This document shows positions 32,880-41,197 of a stretch of DNA of 57,362 nucleotides, in pieces. Origin of the DNA: Schlesneria paludicola DSM 18645 (GTDB lineage: Bacteria; Planctomycetota; Planctomycetia; Planctomycetales; Planctomycetaceae); the NCBI GenBank assembly GCA_945862235.1, contig CAMAYU010000016.1, positions 1 to 57,362 on the forward strand, read 5' to 3'. Within the stretch, counting starts at the first letter, position 1; each line of letters begins with the position of its first letter. Below the pieces are notes generated by a model. The model worked only from the letters and a program-made list of their open reading frames with translations, was not told the DNA's origin and made no database searches. Both the position numbers and the translations under genes were made by a program.

Positions 32880-34280
32880 TCATCTCGAATAGAACCGGTT
32901 GTCGTCGAAGCCGCCTACGTAGCGCGGATCGACCAGGTAATCAAGTCGCTCACAACGGAGATCGCCTCGCCCCCGCAGTTGCAGCATCTGCTCGTTCGGT
33001 TTGAGTGCGAGCAATTCCTCGGTCGAGCAGCCCAGGACATCGGCCCAATCGCGTGCCATGAGCTTCGTGTTCAGACCGAACAACTGGAGCGCACCGGCGT
33101 TGTTGATAATCGACTTCCAACAGGTGGGGTAGCAGTCCGTCAGTTGCTGCATGTCCTGCCAGAAGGACCACACACGAACGCCATAGCCGCGTGCGAGCGT
33201 CATGGCCGCCTTCATCATCGGGAACGAACCGAGATTGCCCGCCTCATCAACCAGGAAGAGCGTTCTCGGGTTGGGCATCTTGCGGCGTGAGAAGACCGCC
33301 GCAAACAACGCCGCGAGGGTGATCCGCAGGAGCGCCCTGTGACTCTCCAGCCGTTCCGGCGGGATGATGATGTAGATCGACATCGGTTTCCCGTCGGCGA
33401 ACTGCTGCAACTCAAAGCTCGATTTTTCCAGCATCTTCGAGACACGTTCGCTGTTGAGAGCCTTGGTGTACGCCTGAGCGGTGGCCAAGACTCCGGGGCG
33501 CGTATCCCGCTCCGACAACTGCAAGAACGCCGCGATCTCCTGATAGGCTAACTCGCGCAAGTTCTTGCCGTCTCGATCCAACATGATGGCTAGGTTCGTG
33601 ACGACATCGTCGTTGTTCAGCAGCCGCCGCATCTCGTTTAGATTCTGCTTGTCGGCAGGAAGTCGCGTCATCAGATAGTTGATGACGCCGCTGTTCAGAC
33701 CGCACGCGGTGTTATCCCAGAACGGGTCGCGACCGAACTTGTTTCCCTCCGCCAGCATCGACGCCATCATCTGCGAGTCCGTGTCCGCATCGGCCGATGA
33801 CAGCTTGAACATGTCGAGTGGATTGAAGCCGTCCGTCTGACCACCGATCACATGAAACGGATCGAGCTTGATGACCTGCTGTCCCATCTCGCGCCGTTTA
33901 CGATGAGTGCAGTCGTACAGCTCGCCCTTCACGTCGATCGCCACGACTTGGCCGGGGTATTCGAGCAACGTGGGGATGGCGCTGCACCGACCTTTGCCCT
34001 CGCCCGTGGGAGCACAAGTGAGCAGGTGCGGCCCGTCGTACAGCACCGGCTCTTGAGTGGCGATTGGATCGGCGGGTTGCTGATGAAAACCAATCGTGCG
34101 ACGTGGCGTGGTCTTCACGTAACCGAGCAACACCGCGTCGTCGAACTCGAGCGGGTACATCGGCGATGACACGTCGGGCGGCACGATCGAGGGTGGCTCT
34201 TCTGAAGCCAGAACGGGAGCAGACACGGCGGGAACCACGGGGGACGACGATTGCGACTTTTTGCGGGCATAAGCTTTCAT
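32880..34280 (-). CDS. VirD4/TraG-like type IV coupling ATPase, orphan
   Basis: 466 residues from the ATG at 34280, with AAAGGAT nearby upstream; a longer frame to 34478 is Arg/Pro-rich and unsupported. Walker A is at about 90-99 (APTGEGKGRC) and Walker B at 343-348 (LVDEAG), with the family motifs GKGRCSAIPTLLEYPGQVVA, FNPLDMF and a C-terminal TraG/TraD region (WKSIINNAGALQLFGLNTKL). VirD4 proteins pump DNA or effectors into a type IV channel. This one has no N-terminal membrane anchor, the first 60 residues being Pro/Ser-rich. No relaxase or other T4SS gene is in the window. It may be a conjugation relic or a soluble DNA-handling ATPase. Confidence 0.85.
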   Translation of the reverse strand: MKAYARKKSQSSSPVVPAVSAPVLASEEPPSIVPPDVSSPMYPLEFDDAVLLGYVKTTPRRTIGFHQQPADPIATQEPVLYDGPHLLTCAPTGEGKGRCSAIPTLLEYPGQVVAIDVKGELYDCTHRKRREMGQQVIKLDPFHVIGGQTDGFNPLDMFKLSSADADTDSQMMASMLAEGNKFGRDPFWDNTACGLNSGVINYLMTRLPADKQNLNEMRRLLNNDDVVTNLAIMLDRDGKNLRELAYQEIAAFLQLSERDTRPGVLATAQAYTKALNSERVSKMLEKSSFELQQFADGKPMSIYIIIPPERLESHRALLRITLAALFAAVFSRRKMPNPRTLFLVDEAGNLGSFPMMKAAMTLARGYGVRVWSFWQDMQQLTDCYPTCWKSIINNAGALQLFGLNTKLMARDWADVLGCSTEELLALKPNEQMLQLRGRGDLRCERLDYLVDPRYVGGFDDNRFYSR

Positions 34281-34934
34281 TCGGACGATCCTTTTGAGAT
34301 TGCCGCCGACTCGAAATCTGAGTGGCGACCAATCAGGCAGTGTGAAACTCGGAAACGAGACAAACAGAAATGAACAGGGCCATCGCCGTCTCTCACGACA
34401 TCGACTGCGATCAACGGGCACACAAGCACAAGGCTTGCTACGGCGCGGCTGGTTGATTGGGATTCGGCCCACTCGCACCGCTCACTCGGCGGAGCCGGTT
34501 GAAAATTCAACCGGCCCGTCGAGTGCTTCGGATTGTTCGAGTGACCGGAATCGTCCGTGCGTGGGATGTCGTCCTTCGCGAAACACTGCGACAGGTCGTC
34601 GGCCAACATCGTGTCGGCTTCGTCTCCGTATCGTCGTGTACGACCAAGAGTCGCCTCTGAAGGACTGCTGGCAACTCTCGATGTCATTCACCTGCAGAGG
34701 AATGACTGAACGCACGTTAGCCACAAGCGCGGAGTGATTGGAAGCGGGACGGTTCGTTGTTGTTGAGCAGGATTGTCCGTCCCTCAAACAAGCTTGTTGA
34801 GAGACGGAAAACCAGGGTCTTGACGGGCCTCGGCAACCGCGGCAGCGACTCACGGATGACCTCGCTCCGCAAACCCGTTTGAGTCGTGCGGCGGCAGAAC
34901 GACGGCAACGCAACAACGAGTAAGTTGCGAGTCG
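34281..34934. other. Long leader region upstream of the VirD4-like gene
   Basis: About 650 bp with several overlapping short frames, none with family features. Two small palindromes are present: CCGGTTGAA-AA-TTCAACCGG at 34495-34514, and a stem at 34777-34807 around AAGCTT (CCGTCCCTC/GAGAGACGG). Either could be an operator or RNA structure. No promoter boxes could be called with confidence. Confidence 0.45.
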
Positions 34935-35090
34935 CGATACCTCTCGCGGCCCAAAGTGAGAGATCTGCCCAACGTCGGTCTTGGTGAGCCGGGTGGCGTC
35001 AGCCCTCGGACTCTTCATCACGGAGTCCAGGGGCTAACGCCACCCGGCTCACCAAGAAAGCCTCGTTACCTACTGCGTGAGGTGTCGCTC
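34935..35090. repeat. Family-A MITE-like palindromic element
   Basis: The ends GATACCTCTCGCGGC near 34935 and CTGCGTGAGGTGTCG near 35073 are inverted. The core stem 34980-35013 with 35023-35056 (CTTGGTGAGCCGGGTGGCGT and onward) is nearly perfect with a 9-base loop. The flank CTGCCCAACGTCGGTCTTGG is identical to that of the copy at 42091. Confidence 0.9.
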
Positions 35091-35145
35091 GCACACGAGT
35101 GAAGACTCTCATCTCATGACCGTCGCTCACCGAGATCGTGCGGCC

Positions 35146-36954
35146 TTAGCGCGGACGAGCCGGCTTGCGCGAGGATGACTCTGAATCGCGAGCAGCCTTC
35201 GCACGCGATGCTGCCAAGCGTGGCTTTGCTGTCCGGCTTGGAGCGGATGACTGGAAGGCGAGTTCATGCTCGAACGGAACCACGCGATCGCCGACGAGCT
35301 GCAGATTGGGGATCGCCGCGTCCTTGTGCTTGGTCACGAGCGCACGCAATTCGCGCGCGGTCAGTCCGGAACGCGAATGCAGAATGACCGGCCCGCCGGT
35401 GGGACGGACTTCACCGTCCGTCCACGAGCTGCGACCGACCCAGTGACCGACGAGTGCCTCACCGCTTTCCAAGTCGGCTGTCGTGACGAATAGATTTGTC
35501 GTGCCGCTCTCTTCGCGCAGATCGCTGCTGCGCCAATTCAAGTTCCAGACCTTGCCGTCGTGCAGCTTGAGCGGTCGCCCGAACACGCGAATCCGCATCG
35601 GCGGCCCCACGGGGCTTCCAATGGTCAGTGAGCCACGCAGATTTCCGTTGACAGTGCATTCGAGCTGCAACAGGCCCGTGAACCACAATCGTTCCGGTAC
35701 ATCGCCATTCGACGGCGCGAACTCGCTGACGTGATACGTGTGTGTGAATCGCGCGAGGCGGCGCGTCAATTCCGCGGCCTCCTGCTTCTCCGCTGCTCGC
35801 TTTTGAAATTCCTCGCGCAGACACGTCTTCAAGATCGCGAGTGCCGCCATCTTCTCCTTCGAGTCTCCCGTTGAGGCGACCTCCGGTGTTGTCGGCAATG
35901 CAGCCCCTGCGCCTGCGGGGGTCGCTCGAACTCGCCTGCGTTTCTCTCCACGCGGCATCACGGCCACGATCAAAGTCCCATTGCGAGTTGGATCGGAGGG
36001 CAGGCCAAGCGCCTCCAAATTGCGTTCGTCCGCGTCGTCCAGCAATTCCCGGTACGACAGCGTCCAACTGTCACTGGCCGCGACGCGCGCGTGAGCCTCC
36101 AGCAACGTCGGCACTTCATCGAAGGACTCGAACAGACCCTCGAGCTGCTTCCAATCGACATCGAAATGTTTGCGCCGGCTCGACAGCGCGACCATGCGCG
36201 TGTCGCGAATCGCATCCCAATTGGGCAGGCTGGGACTGAGCGAAGATTCGTCTGCAGAGTGGATGCGCTGACGCAGCAGGCAACATTGCAACGGCAGTCG
36301 GGCAACGAGCTCTTCCACTGAAATCTTGCCCGCGTGGCCGTCGAGGCAACACGCCACGATCGCATCCAAACCGGTGGGAGGATGTGTGCGGGACAGCAAC
36401 TCTTCCGAGTCCATGATCGCCTGCACGAACCGCAGTCGCACGTCAGGGAACTGCTCCTGAAACTGGTGCCGCGCGGCGTCGAGGACCGATGGCAACACGC
36501 GCATATTGATGAGGTTCGTCGTGCCGATGGTGATCGTCACGGGACGCACCAACGGCTCGTCCTTCAACAGAGACAACGCCACGTCGTAGTCTTCTCGCAT
36601 GGCCGCCAGTTGATTGCGGAGTTCCTTCAACTTGGGTTCGTCGTACAGGAAGGCGTTCACGATCCACTGCTTCACGAAGGCTCGGTCCAAGTCCAGGGCC
36701 TTCGACCATTGCTTAATGAACGCGGACAAGCGACTCCCGGCGGTATATCCGCCCGGCTGCGCCTTGCTCGCCGTTTCCTGCTTCACGGGCAGGTTCTGTT
36801 CGAGAAACTTTTCCGCATCCATTCCCTGCTTAAATTTCGCCCGGTTCCGTATGGCCGCATCCAGCAATTGCCGCAGTTGGTCGCACTTGTAAATCGTCGG
36901 ACCTTCGGCGCCAGAAGCGGCACGAACGTGAAGCGAACCTGTGACGGACGACAT
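35146..36954 (-). CDS. 602-residue protein of unknown function with a LysR-effector-like middle region
   Basis: No family is recognised over the full length. Residues about 138-310 resemble the LysR substrate-binding fold: VTITIGTTNLINMRVLPSVL, then HQFQEQFPDVRLRFVQAIMD, SEELL, and WDAIRDTRMVALSSRRKHFD. The preceding 130 residues are helical (coil-like KLKELRNQLAAMREDYDVAL) but show no clear winged helix. Residues about 330-390 are a charged linker (RGEKRRRVRATPAGAGAALP). The C-terminal part (about 410-560) is strand-rich (LQLECTVNGNLRGSLTIGSP). The tail is basic and Ser/Arg-rich (RAKAARDSESSSRKPARPR). There is no signal peptide. It is upstream of and co-oriented with the orphan VirD4-like ATPase. 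It could be a regulator or DNA-binding partner; this is inference. Confidence 0.6.
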   Translation of the reverse strand: MSSVTGSLHVRAASGAEGPTIYKCDQLRQLLDAAIRNRAKFKQGMDAEKFLEQNLPVKQETASKAQPGGYTAGSRLSAFIKQWSKALDLDRAFVKQWIVNAFLYDEPKLKELRNQLAAMREDYDVALSLLKDEPLVRPVTITIGTTNLINMRVLPSVLDAARHQFQEQFPDVRLRFVQAIMDSEELLSRTHPPTGLDAIVACCLDGHAGKISVEELVARLPLQCCLLRQRIHSADESSLSPSLPNWDAIRDTRMVALSSRRKHFDVDWKQLEGLFESFDEVPTLLEAHARVAASDSWTLSYRELLDDADERNLEALGLPSDPTRNGTLIVAVMPRGEKRRRVRATPAGAGAALPTTPEVASTGDSKEKMAALAILKTCLREEFQKRAAEKQEAAELTRRLARFTHTYHVSEFAPSNGDVPERLWFTGLLQLECTVNGNLRGSLTIGSPVGPPMRIRVFGRPLKLHDGKVWNLNWRSSDLREESGTTNLFVTTADLESGEALVGHWVGRSSWTDGEVRPTGGPVILHSRSGLTARELRALVTKHKDAAIPNLQLVGDRVVPFEHELAFQSSAPSRTAKPRLAASRAKAARDSESSSRKPARPR

Positions 36955-37006
36955 GGAATGACTTCCGATAGCGAACGAGTTTCGGCGGGAGATGGCGAAG
37001 TGATTG

Positions 37007-37148
37007 ATACCTCGCGCGGCGGAGTGTGAGAGGTTTCTGAGCGGGGCGGCGTCAGCCCCTTGGTTCTTGGGCGCCAGCCCGTTTTCAAAGAATCAGGGGG
37101 CTGACGCCGCTCCGCTCAGAGGTCTCATCAAGGACCGCGCAAGGTATC
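37007..37148. repeat. Family-A MITE-like palindromic element
   Basis: The terminal arms 37007-37020 (GATACCTCGCGCGG) and 37135-37148 (CCGCGCAAGGTATC) pair with one mismatch. The core stem 37037-37060 with about 37095-37119 (CTGAGCGGGGCGGCGTCAGC and onward) matches the core of the copy at 8541. It is the cleanest copy for defining the element ends. Confidence 0.92.
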
Positions 37149-37214
37149 GTTCTGCTGTTGCGGATCACTTCTCACTTTGCACTGCCCCTTCAAGACCAAT
37201 CCATCACAGTAGAA

Positions 37215-37859
37215 CTACTTCCCCAGCATCTTGATCCGAACGTTGCGGAAATCGACTCGCATGGGACCGCCGCTGTGGACTTGCAGGGCGATGATTCCGG
37301 AGCGAGCGATCGCGGCATCCGGCTCTTTGTAATCGACCGTGGTGACGCCGTTGATCTTGAGCGTGATGTGGTCTCCCTCGGCGCGGATCGTGTACTCGTT
37401 CCAGTCCGCTTTCTTAAGAGCCTTTTCCAAGTCGGGCGAGGCTGTGACGAGAATCTTGTTGCGGCGTGACTCGTCGTAGAGACAGCCCCAGTACTTCTCA
37501 CCGAGGTCCGCTTGATAGCCGGAGACCTCGGTTGAATCGGGGACCTTCTTCGTACGGAACTGCACGCCGGTGTTCCCCACGCCGCCCTTCACTTTGAATT
37601 CAAGCTTCAACTCGAAGTCACCGAACTCCTCCTTCGTGCAGAGAAACTGATTGTGCTTGATGCCGGGTGAGTCCCCGACGATGGCGTCTCCCTCGACCTT
37701 CCACAGCGTCGTGTCTCCCTCCCATCCGGCGAGATCCTTCCCATTGAACAGCGAGCGATACCCCGGCTCATCCGCCGCCGTGATGGCAGACGCAAACATC
37801 GCCAGCGCACCACAAGCCCATCCCAACACGCACACGATTCCAAAACGACGACTCAACAT
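37215..37859 (-). CDS. DUF1080 (3-keto-disaccharide hydrolase-like) secreted protein
   Basis: 214 residues with a Sec signal (residues 1-28, GALAMFASAITAADE). A single DUF1080 jelly-roll domain follows, beginning GYRSLFNGKDLAGWEGDTTL, with the family's FGDFELKLEFKVKGGVGNTG, VQFRTKK, VSGYQADLGEKYWGCLYDES and WNEYTIRAEGDHITLKINGV. DUF1080 proteins resemble concanavalin-like glycan-binding domains and some act on 3-keto-glycosides. It is complete and probably periplasmic. Divergent from the sulfatase, with which it may share a saccharide-degradation role. Confidence 0.85.
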   Translation of the reverse strand: MLSRRFGIVCVLGWACGALAMFASAITAADEPGYRSLFNGKDLAGWEGDTTLWKVEGDAIVGDSPGIKHNQFLCTKEEFGDFELKLEFKVKGGVGNTGVQFRTKKVPDSTEVSGYQADLGEKYWGCLYDESRRNKILVTASPDLEKALKKADWNEYTIRAEGDHITLKINGVTTVDYKEPDAAIARSGIIALQVHSGGPMRVDFRNVRIKMLGK

Positions 37860-38186
37860 GATGCAGGCTCCTGAAGTGAAAGGCGAAATTCGAGGCCGAG
37901 GATCGGCACATCATTCACTGCCACAAAATCTCAGCTGTGGGTGCCACGGTCACGGAGTCTTCGACGTGGCCGTGTGACGATGGAACACGCACCCGCCACT
38001 CTCACGGCCACGTCGAAGACTCCGTGACCGTGGCACCCACAAAGTTGACGGTAATTGATGCGCCAATTTCAAGCGTTTCTCGCCGATGCCCCGGCAACAT
38101 TCAACTCGGCACCGCCGATTGTCACCGCGCAGGACCAGCGACATACTCCCGCGACGTTAGTTCGAGTCCATTCAACCTCGCACGGA
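37860..38186. other. Divergent intergenic region between DUF1080 and sulfatase
   Basis: About 325 bp carrying the 39-bp perfect inverted repeat at 37936-38041. Promoters for both genes must be in the remaining roughly 75 and 145 bases. No extra gene is seen. Confidence 0.5.
37936..38041. repeat. Perfect 39-bp inverted repeat
   Basis: Arms 37936-37974 and 38003-38041 are exact reverse complements with a 28-base loop. The arm includes GGTGCCACGGTCACGGAGTC. This is the longest perfect stem in the window, which suggests recent arrival or active maintenance. Confidence 0.95.
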
Positions 38187-39602
38187 ATGCTGTTCATGAA
38201 TCGTGCCGTCTCCCGATTATTGATGTTCGTCTCGCTCATGCAATTCACTCTGGGAACGACCAGCGCTGCACTGATGCCTCGCACCAACTTCGTCATCGTG
38301 TTGTGCGATGACCTCGGTTACGGCGACATCGGTTGCTTTGGGCACCCTCACATCAAGACGCCGCAGCTCGACAAGTTGGCGGGGGAAGGGCTGCGGCTGA
38401 CCGACTGTTATGCCGCCGCGCCGGTTTGCTCACCGTCCCGCAGTGGCTTGTTGACGGGACGCATCCCCAATCGACTCGGTGTGTACGACTGGATTCCGGA
38501 GAAGAGTCCAATGCACCTGATGCAGCGCGAGATCACGATCTCGCGGCTGCTGAAGGACGCGGGCTATCAGACGTGCCACGTCGGGAAGTGGCACTGCAAC
38601 GGGCACTTCAATTCATCCGAGCAGCCTCAGCCCAGCGACCACGGTTTCGACCATTGGTTCTCGACGCAGAACAACTCGCTGCCGAGTCATCACAACCCGA
38701 TCAACTTCGTCCGCAACGGCCAGCCGGTCGGGCCGCTGGAAGGTTACTCCAGTCAGATCATCGTCGATGAAGCGATGAGTTGGCTCGGTCGGCGCGAGAC
38801 AACAAAGCCGTTCCTGCTCATGGTCTGGTTGCACTCACCGCACGAACCGGTGGCGACGGCGAGTCCGTTCGTCGCGCAATACAAGTCGGTCGCCGAGTCC
38901 GACGATCAGGCCGAGTACTTCGGCAACGTGACGCAGCTCGATCACGAGGTCGGTCGGTTGATGAAGCGACTCGACGACGACGGCCTGCGCGACAACACGC
39001 TCGTCTACTTCAGCAGTGACAACGGGCCGGAGACGCTCAACCGTTACAAGGGTTCGCAGCGCAGTCACGGTCGTCCCGGTCCACTGCGAGGCATGAAGCT
39101 ACACATGTACGAGGGAGGCATTCGCGTGCCGGGTCTGTTGCGTTGGCCGGGTCATGCCCAAGCGGGACAGACGGTAAAAGAACCGGTCGCCAGTTACGAC
39201 CTGCTGCCCACGCTCTGCGCGATCGCGAACGTCAAAGCCCCGACCGATCGAGCACTCGACGGCGCGAGTCTCCTGCCGCTGTTCGACTCCAAGCCGGTCG
39301 CTCGCTCGAAGCCGCTCTACTGGCAGTACGACCGAGCCATCGGCGCGAACCGCATCGCGCTGCGAGATGGCGATTGGAAGCTCCTCGCCAACGCTGACCT
39401 CTCGAAGTTTGAGATGTACAACCTGCGCAGTGACCTCGCCGAACAACACGATCTCAGCACGAGCGACCCCGCGCGATTGGCCGATCTCACCGCGAAGTTG
39501 AAGCAGCTCCATGCCGAGGTCAAAGCCGAAAGCCCCACTTGGCCCGCCGGTCCCGGCACGGGTGGACCGAATGCGAAAAAGGCGACGAAGCAGGGGCTGT
39601 AG
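38187..39602 (+). CDS. Formylglycine-dependent sulfatase
   Basis: 471 residues from the ATG at 38187; 38196 is an equally good alternative, and a frame from 38055 reads through the region without a signal. A signal peptide (MNRAVSRLLMFVSLMQFTLG) precedes the alkaline-phosphatase-superfamily core. Metal ligands lie in VLCDDLGYGDIG (D41-D42). The active-site C81-S-P-S-R motif is the Cys converted to formylglycine. HVGKWH, MVWLHSPHEP, SSDNGPE and GGIRVPGLLRWPG follow. It should hydrolyse a sulfate ester on a polysaccharide in the periplasm. The maturase must be encoded elsewhere. Confidence 0.92.
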   Translation: MLFMNRAVSRLLMFVSLMQFTLGTTSAALMPRTNFVIVLCDDLGYGDIGCFGHPHIKTPQLDKLAGEGLRLTDCYAAAPVCSPSRSGLLTGRIPNRLGVYDWIPEKSPMHLMQREITISRLLKDAGYQTCHVGKWHCNGHFNSSEQPQPSDHGFDHWFSTQNNSLPSHHNPINFVRNGQPVGPLEGYSSQIIVDEAMSWLGRRETTKPFLLMVWLHSPHEPVATASPFVAQYKSVAESDDQAEYFGNVTQLDHEVGRLMKRLDDDGLRDNTLVYFSSDNGPETLNRYKGSQRSHGRPGPLRGMKLHMYEGGIRVPGLLRWPGHAQAGQTVKEPVASYDLLPTLCAIANVKAPTDRALDGASLLPLFDSKPVARSKPLYWQYDRAIGANRIALRDGDWKLLANADLSKFEMYNLRSDLAEQHDLSTSDPARLADLTAKLKQLHAEVKAESPTWPAGPGTGGPNAKKATKQGL

Positions 39603-39666
39603 GATGGGCACTCTTGCCCGTCCCACAAGACACGAATTACCGCCCTTGAAATGAGACTGCTCCCTG

Positions 39667-40416
39667 ATGCCGAACTCCCACGAACCCACGAACGAACGAT
39701 CTCCAGCGCGGCCGCTAGTGGCACCGAGTTGGCTGTTCCGCGCCGTGTTACTCGTCGTGGTGATGGCTCTCGTCGTGGCATTCGTTCGCAACCGCGAGGC
39801 ATTGTCGTTCGACTCGCTCCTCACGCAGCAGGCGGCACTGCAACGCGCGGTTGTGGAGCAGCCCGCCGTCGTGCTGGGAGCGGCCTTCGTGCTGTACGTG
39901 ATCGTGACAGGACTCTCTCTACCGGGAGCGGCCGTGCTGTCGTTGGCGTATGGCTGGCTGTTCGGGTTTTGGCGAGGACTGATACTCGTCAGCTTCGCCT
40001 CGACCGCCGGAGCGACCGTCGCGTTCCTGATGTCCCGCTTCCTGTTTCGCGACGCGATCCGATCCCGCTTCGGCGAACGACTGACGACGATCAACGAAGC
40101 CCTCGCGCGCGAAGGAGCCTTCTACCTGTTCACACTGCGACTGATCCCTCAGGTTCCATTCTTCGTCGTCAACTTACTCATGGGGCTGACGCCGCTCCGC
40201 GCGACCACGTTCTGGTGGGTCAGCCAACTCGGGATGCTGCCGGGAACGTGCGTCTACGTTTACGCCGGAGCATCGGTCAGCAGCTTGGAGCGACTGCGCG
40301 ACGAAGGAGTCTCCAGCTTGGTGACGTGGCAGTTGCTGTTGGCCTTCTCACTACTCGGCCTCTTCCCGCTGATCGTGAAGCGGGCGGTCTCCGCGTGGAC
40401 CCACCGCGCCGTTTAA
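39667..40416 (+). CDS. TVP38/TMEM64 (DedA-superfamily) membrane protein
   Basis: 249 residues, with about five to six hydrophobic segments. The SNARE-associated/VTT signature is clear: TGLSLPGAAVLSLAYGWLFG, FWRGLILVSFASTAGATVAF, then FYLFTLRLIPQVPFFVVNLL, MGLTPLRATTFWWVSQLGML and PGTCVYVYAGAS. The Arg in LRLIPQ and the PG motifs are conserved in the family, which is implicated in lipid scrambling or ion homeostasis. It lies 64 bases after the sulfatase and could be read from its transcript, but no functional tie is evident. Confidence 0.87.
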   Translation: MPNSHEPTNERSPARPLVAPSWLFRAVLLVVVMALVVAFVRNREALSFDSLLTQQAALQRAVVEQPAVVLGAAFVLYVIVTGLSLPGAAVLSLAYGWLFGFWRGLILVSFASTAGATVAFLMSRFLFRDAIRSRFGERLTTINEALAREGAFYLFTLRLIPQVPFFVVNLLMGLTPLRATTFWWVSQLGMLPGTCVYVYAGASVSSLERLRDEGVSSLVTWQLLLAFSLLGLFPLIVKRAVSAWTHRAV

Positions 40417-40471
40417 CCGCGTGGGCAACACCCCGCGCGTCGAACGTCACACGTTTTCCTCTGAGAGATTC

Positions 40472-40547
40472 TTGGTGAGCCGGGTGCCGTAAGGCCCCGG
40501 ATTTCCTCCAAAAAAAATCCAGGGCCTTACGACGCCCGGCGAGCCAA
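40472..40547. repeat. Hairpin with the family-A-like core between converging genes
   Basis: Arms 40472-40504 and 40515-40547 (TTGGTGAGCCGGGTGCCGTA and onward) pair with few mismatches. The loop contains a run of A. It is related in sequence to the core of the family-A elements, but the TIR-like ends are missing. It lies between TVP38 (plus) and the small membrane protein (minus) and could end both transcripts. Confidence 0.88.
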
Positions 40548-40603
40548 AAAGCAATCCCCGACAGTAACTGATTCGTCGGCCCTTACAATGCGGGGCATTC
40601 CCA

Positions 40604-41077
40604 TCATGCGGTTCGTTCTTCCTTGGCCAACCTGCGGATGTACTCTGAAAAGTCGGCGTCTTCCCCTTGCAGCAGGCGCGGCAGGAGAGAGTAAAAATCG
40701 TCGCGGCGGACCCACTCGCGCATGAAGTCGTCCCACGAGTGCCAGCGGCGTTGTTGCTTGACCGTCATGCGGTCGTCGAAGGCCGTCAGGTAGGCTCGCT
40801 CGAACAGCGAGATCAACATTTCAAAGATGACCTGCATCCGCTCCTGCTGCTCTTCGGTCAGGTTCGGCGTGGCGGCTTGAGACCGCAACTTCAAGTCGGG
40901 ATTGGCGAGGACCAGCTTGAGGAAGTCGTGGTACGCATCCGACAGCAGTTGATAGACCTCTTCGTCCTCGTTGTCCCGCTCCTTGCGCTGCTCATAGATG
41001 AACACGGTCACAGCCATCGGCAAGCCGATCACCGTCACGATGTAACTCAGCAGTTCCCACACTTCCATGATGGTCAT
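40604..41077 (-). CDS. Small membrane-anchored protein of unknown function
   Basis: 157 residues. AAAGG lies eight bases upstream of the ATG at 41077. The N-terminus has one hydrophobic segment (LLSYIVTVIGLPMAVTVFIY). The rest is helical and charged (YEQRKERDNEDEEVYQLLSD), ending WVRRDDFYSLLPRLLQGEDA. The layout, one helix plus a cytoplasmic helical domain, resembles the DUF4760-like or CASP-effector-type accessory proteins, but I do not assign a family. Confidence 0.65.
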   Translation of the reverse strand: MTIMEVWELLSYIVTVIGLPMAVTVFIYEQRKERDNEDEEVYQLLSDAYHDFLKLVLANPDLKLRSQAATPNLTEEQQERMQVIFEMLISLFERAYLTAFDDRMTVKQQRRWHSWDDFMREWVRRDDFYSLLPRLLQGEDADFSEYIRRLAKEERTA

Positions 41078-41197
41078 GATTCGAGCCTTTGCTTATCCCC
41101 ATGTCCCTCGTGGGAGATTCCCGCAGTGTTTGCCGATTGTCGGGATTGATGTGCCAACAGAATGTGTTGTGCGAACGTTCGGCCTCACTTTGGCAAC

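Noticed and set aside
34277..35021. Several minus-strand frames of 130-180 codons upstream of the VirD4-like gene
   Set aside because: No domain, no good start sites, and they run through palindromic repeats.
32880..36954. A complete conjugative or integrative element
   Set aside because: Only a coupling-protein-like ATPase is present. No relaxase, integrase, T4SS channel gene or attachment site is recognisable nearby.
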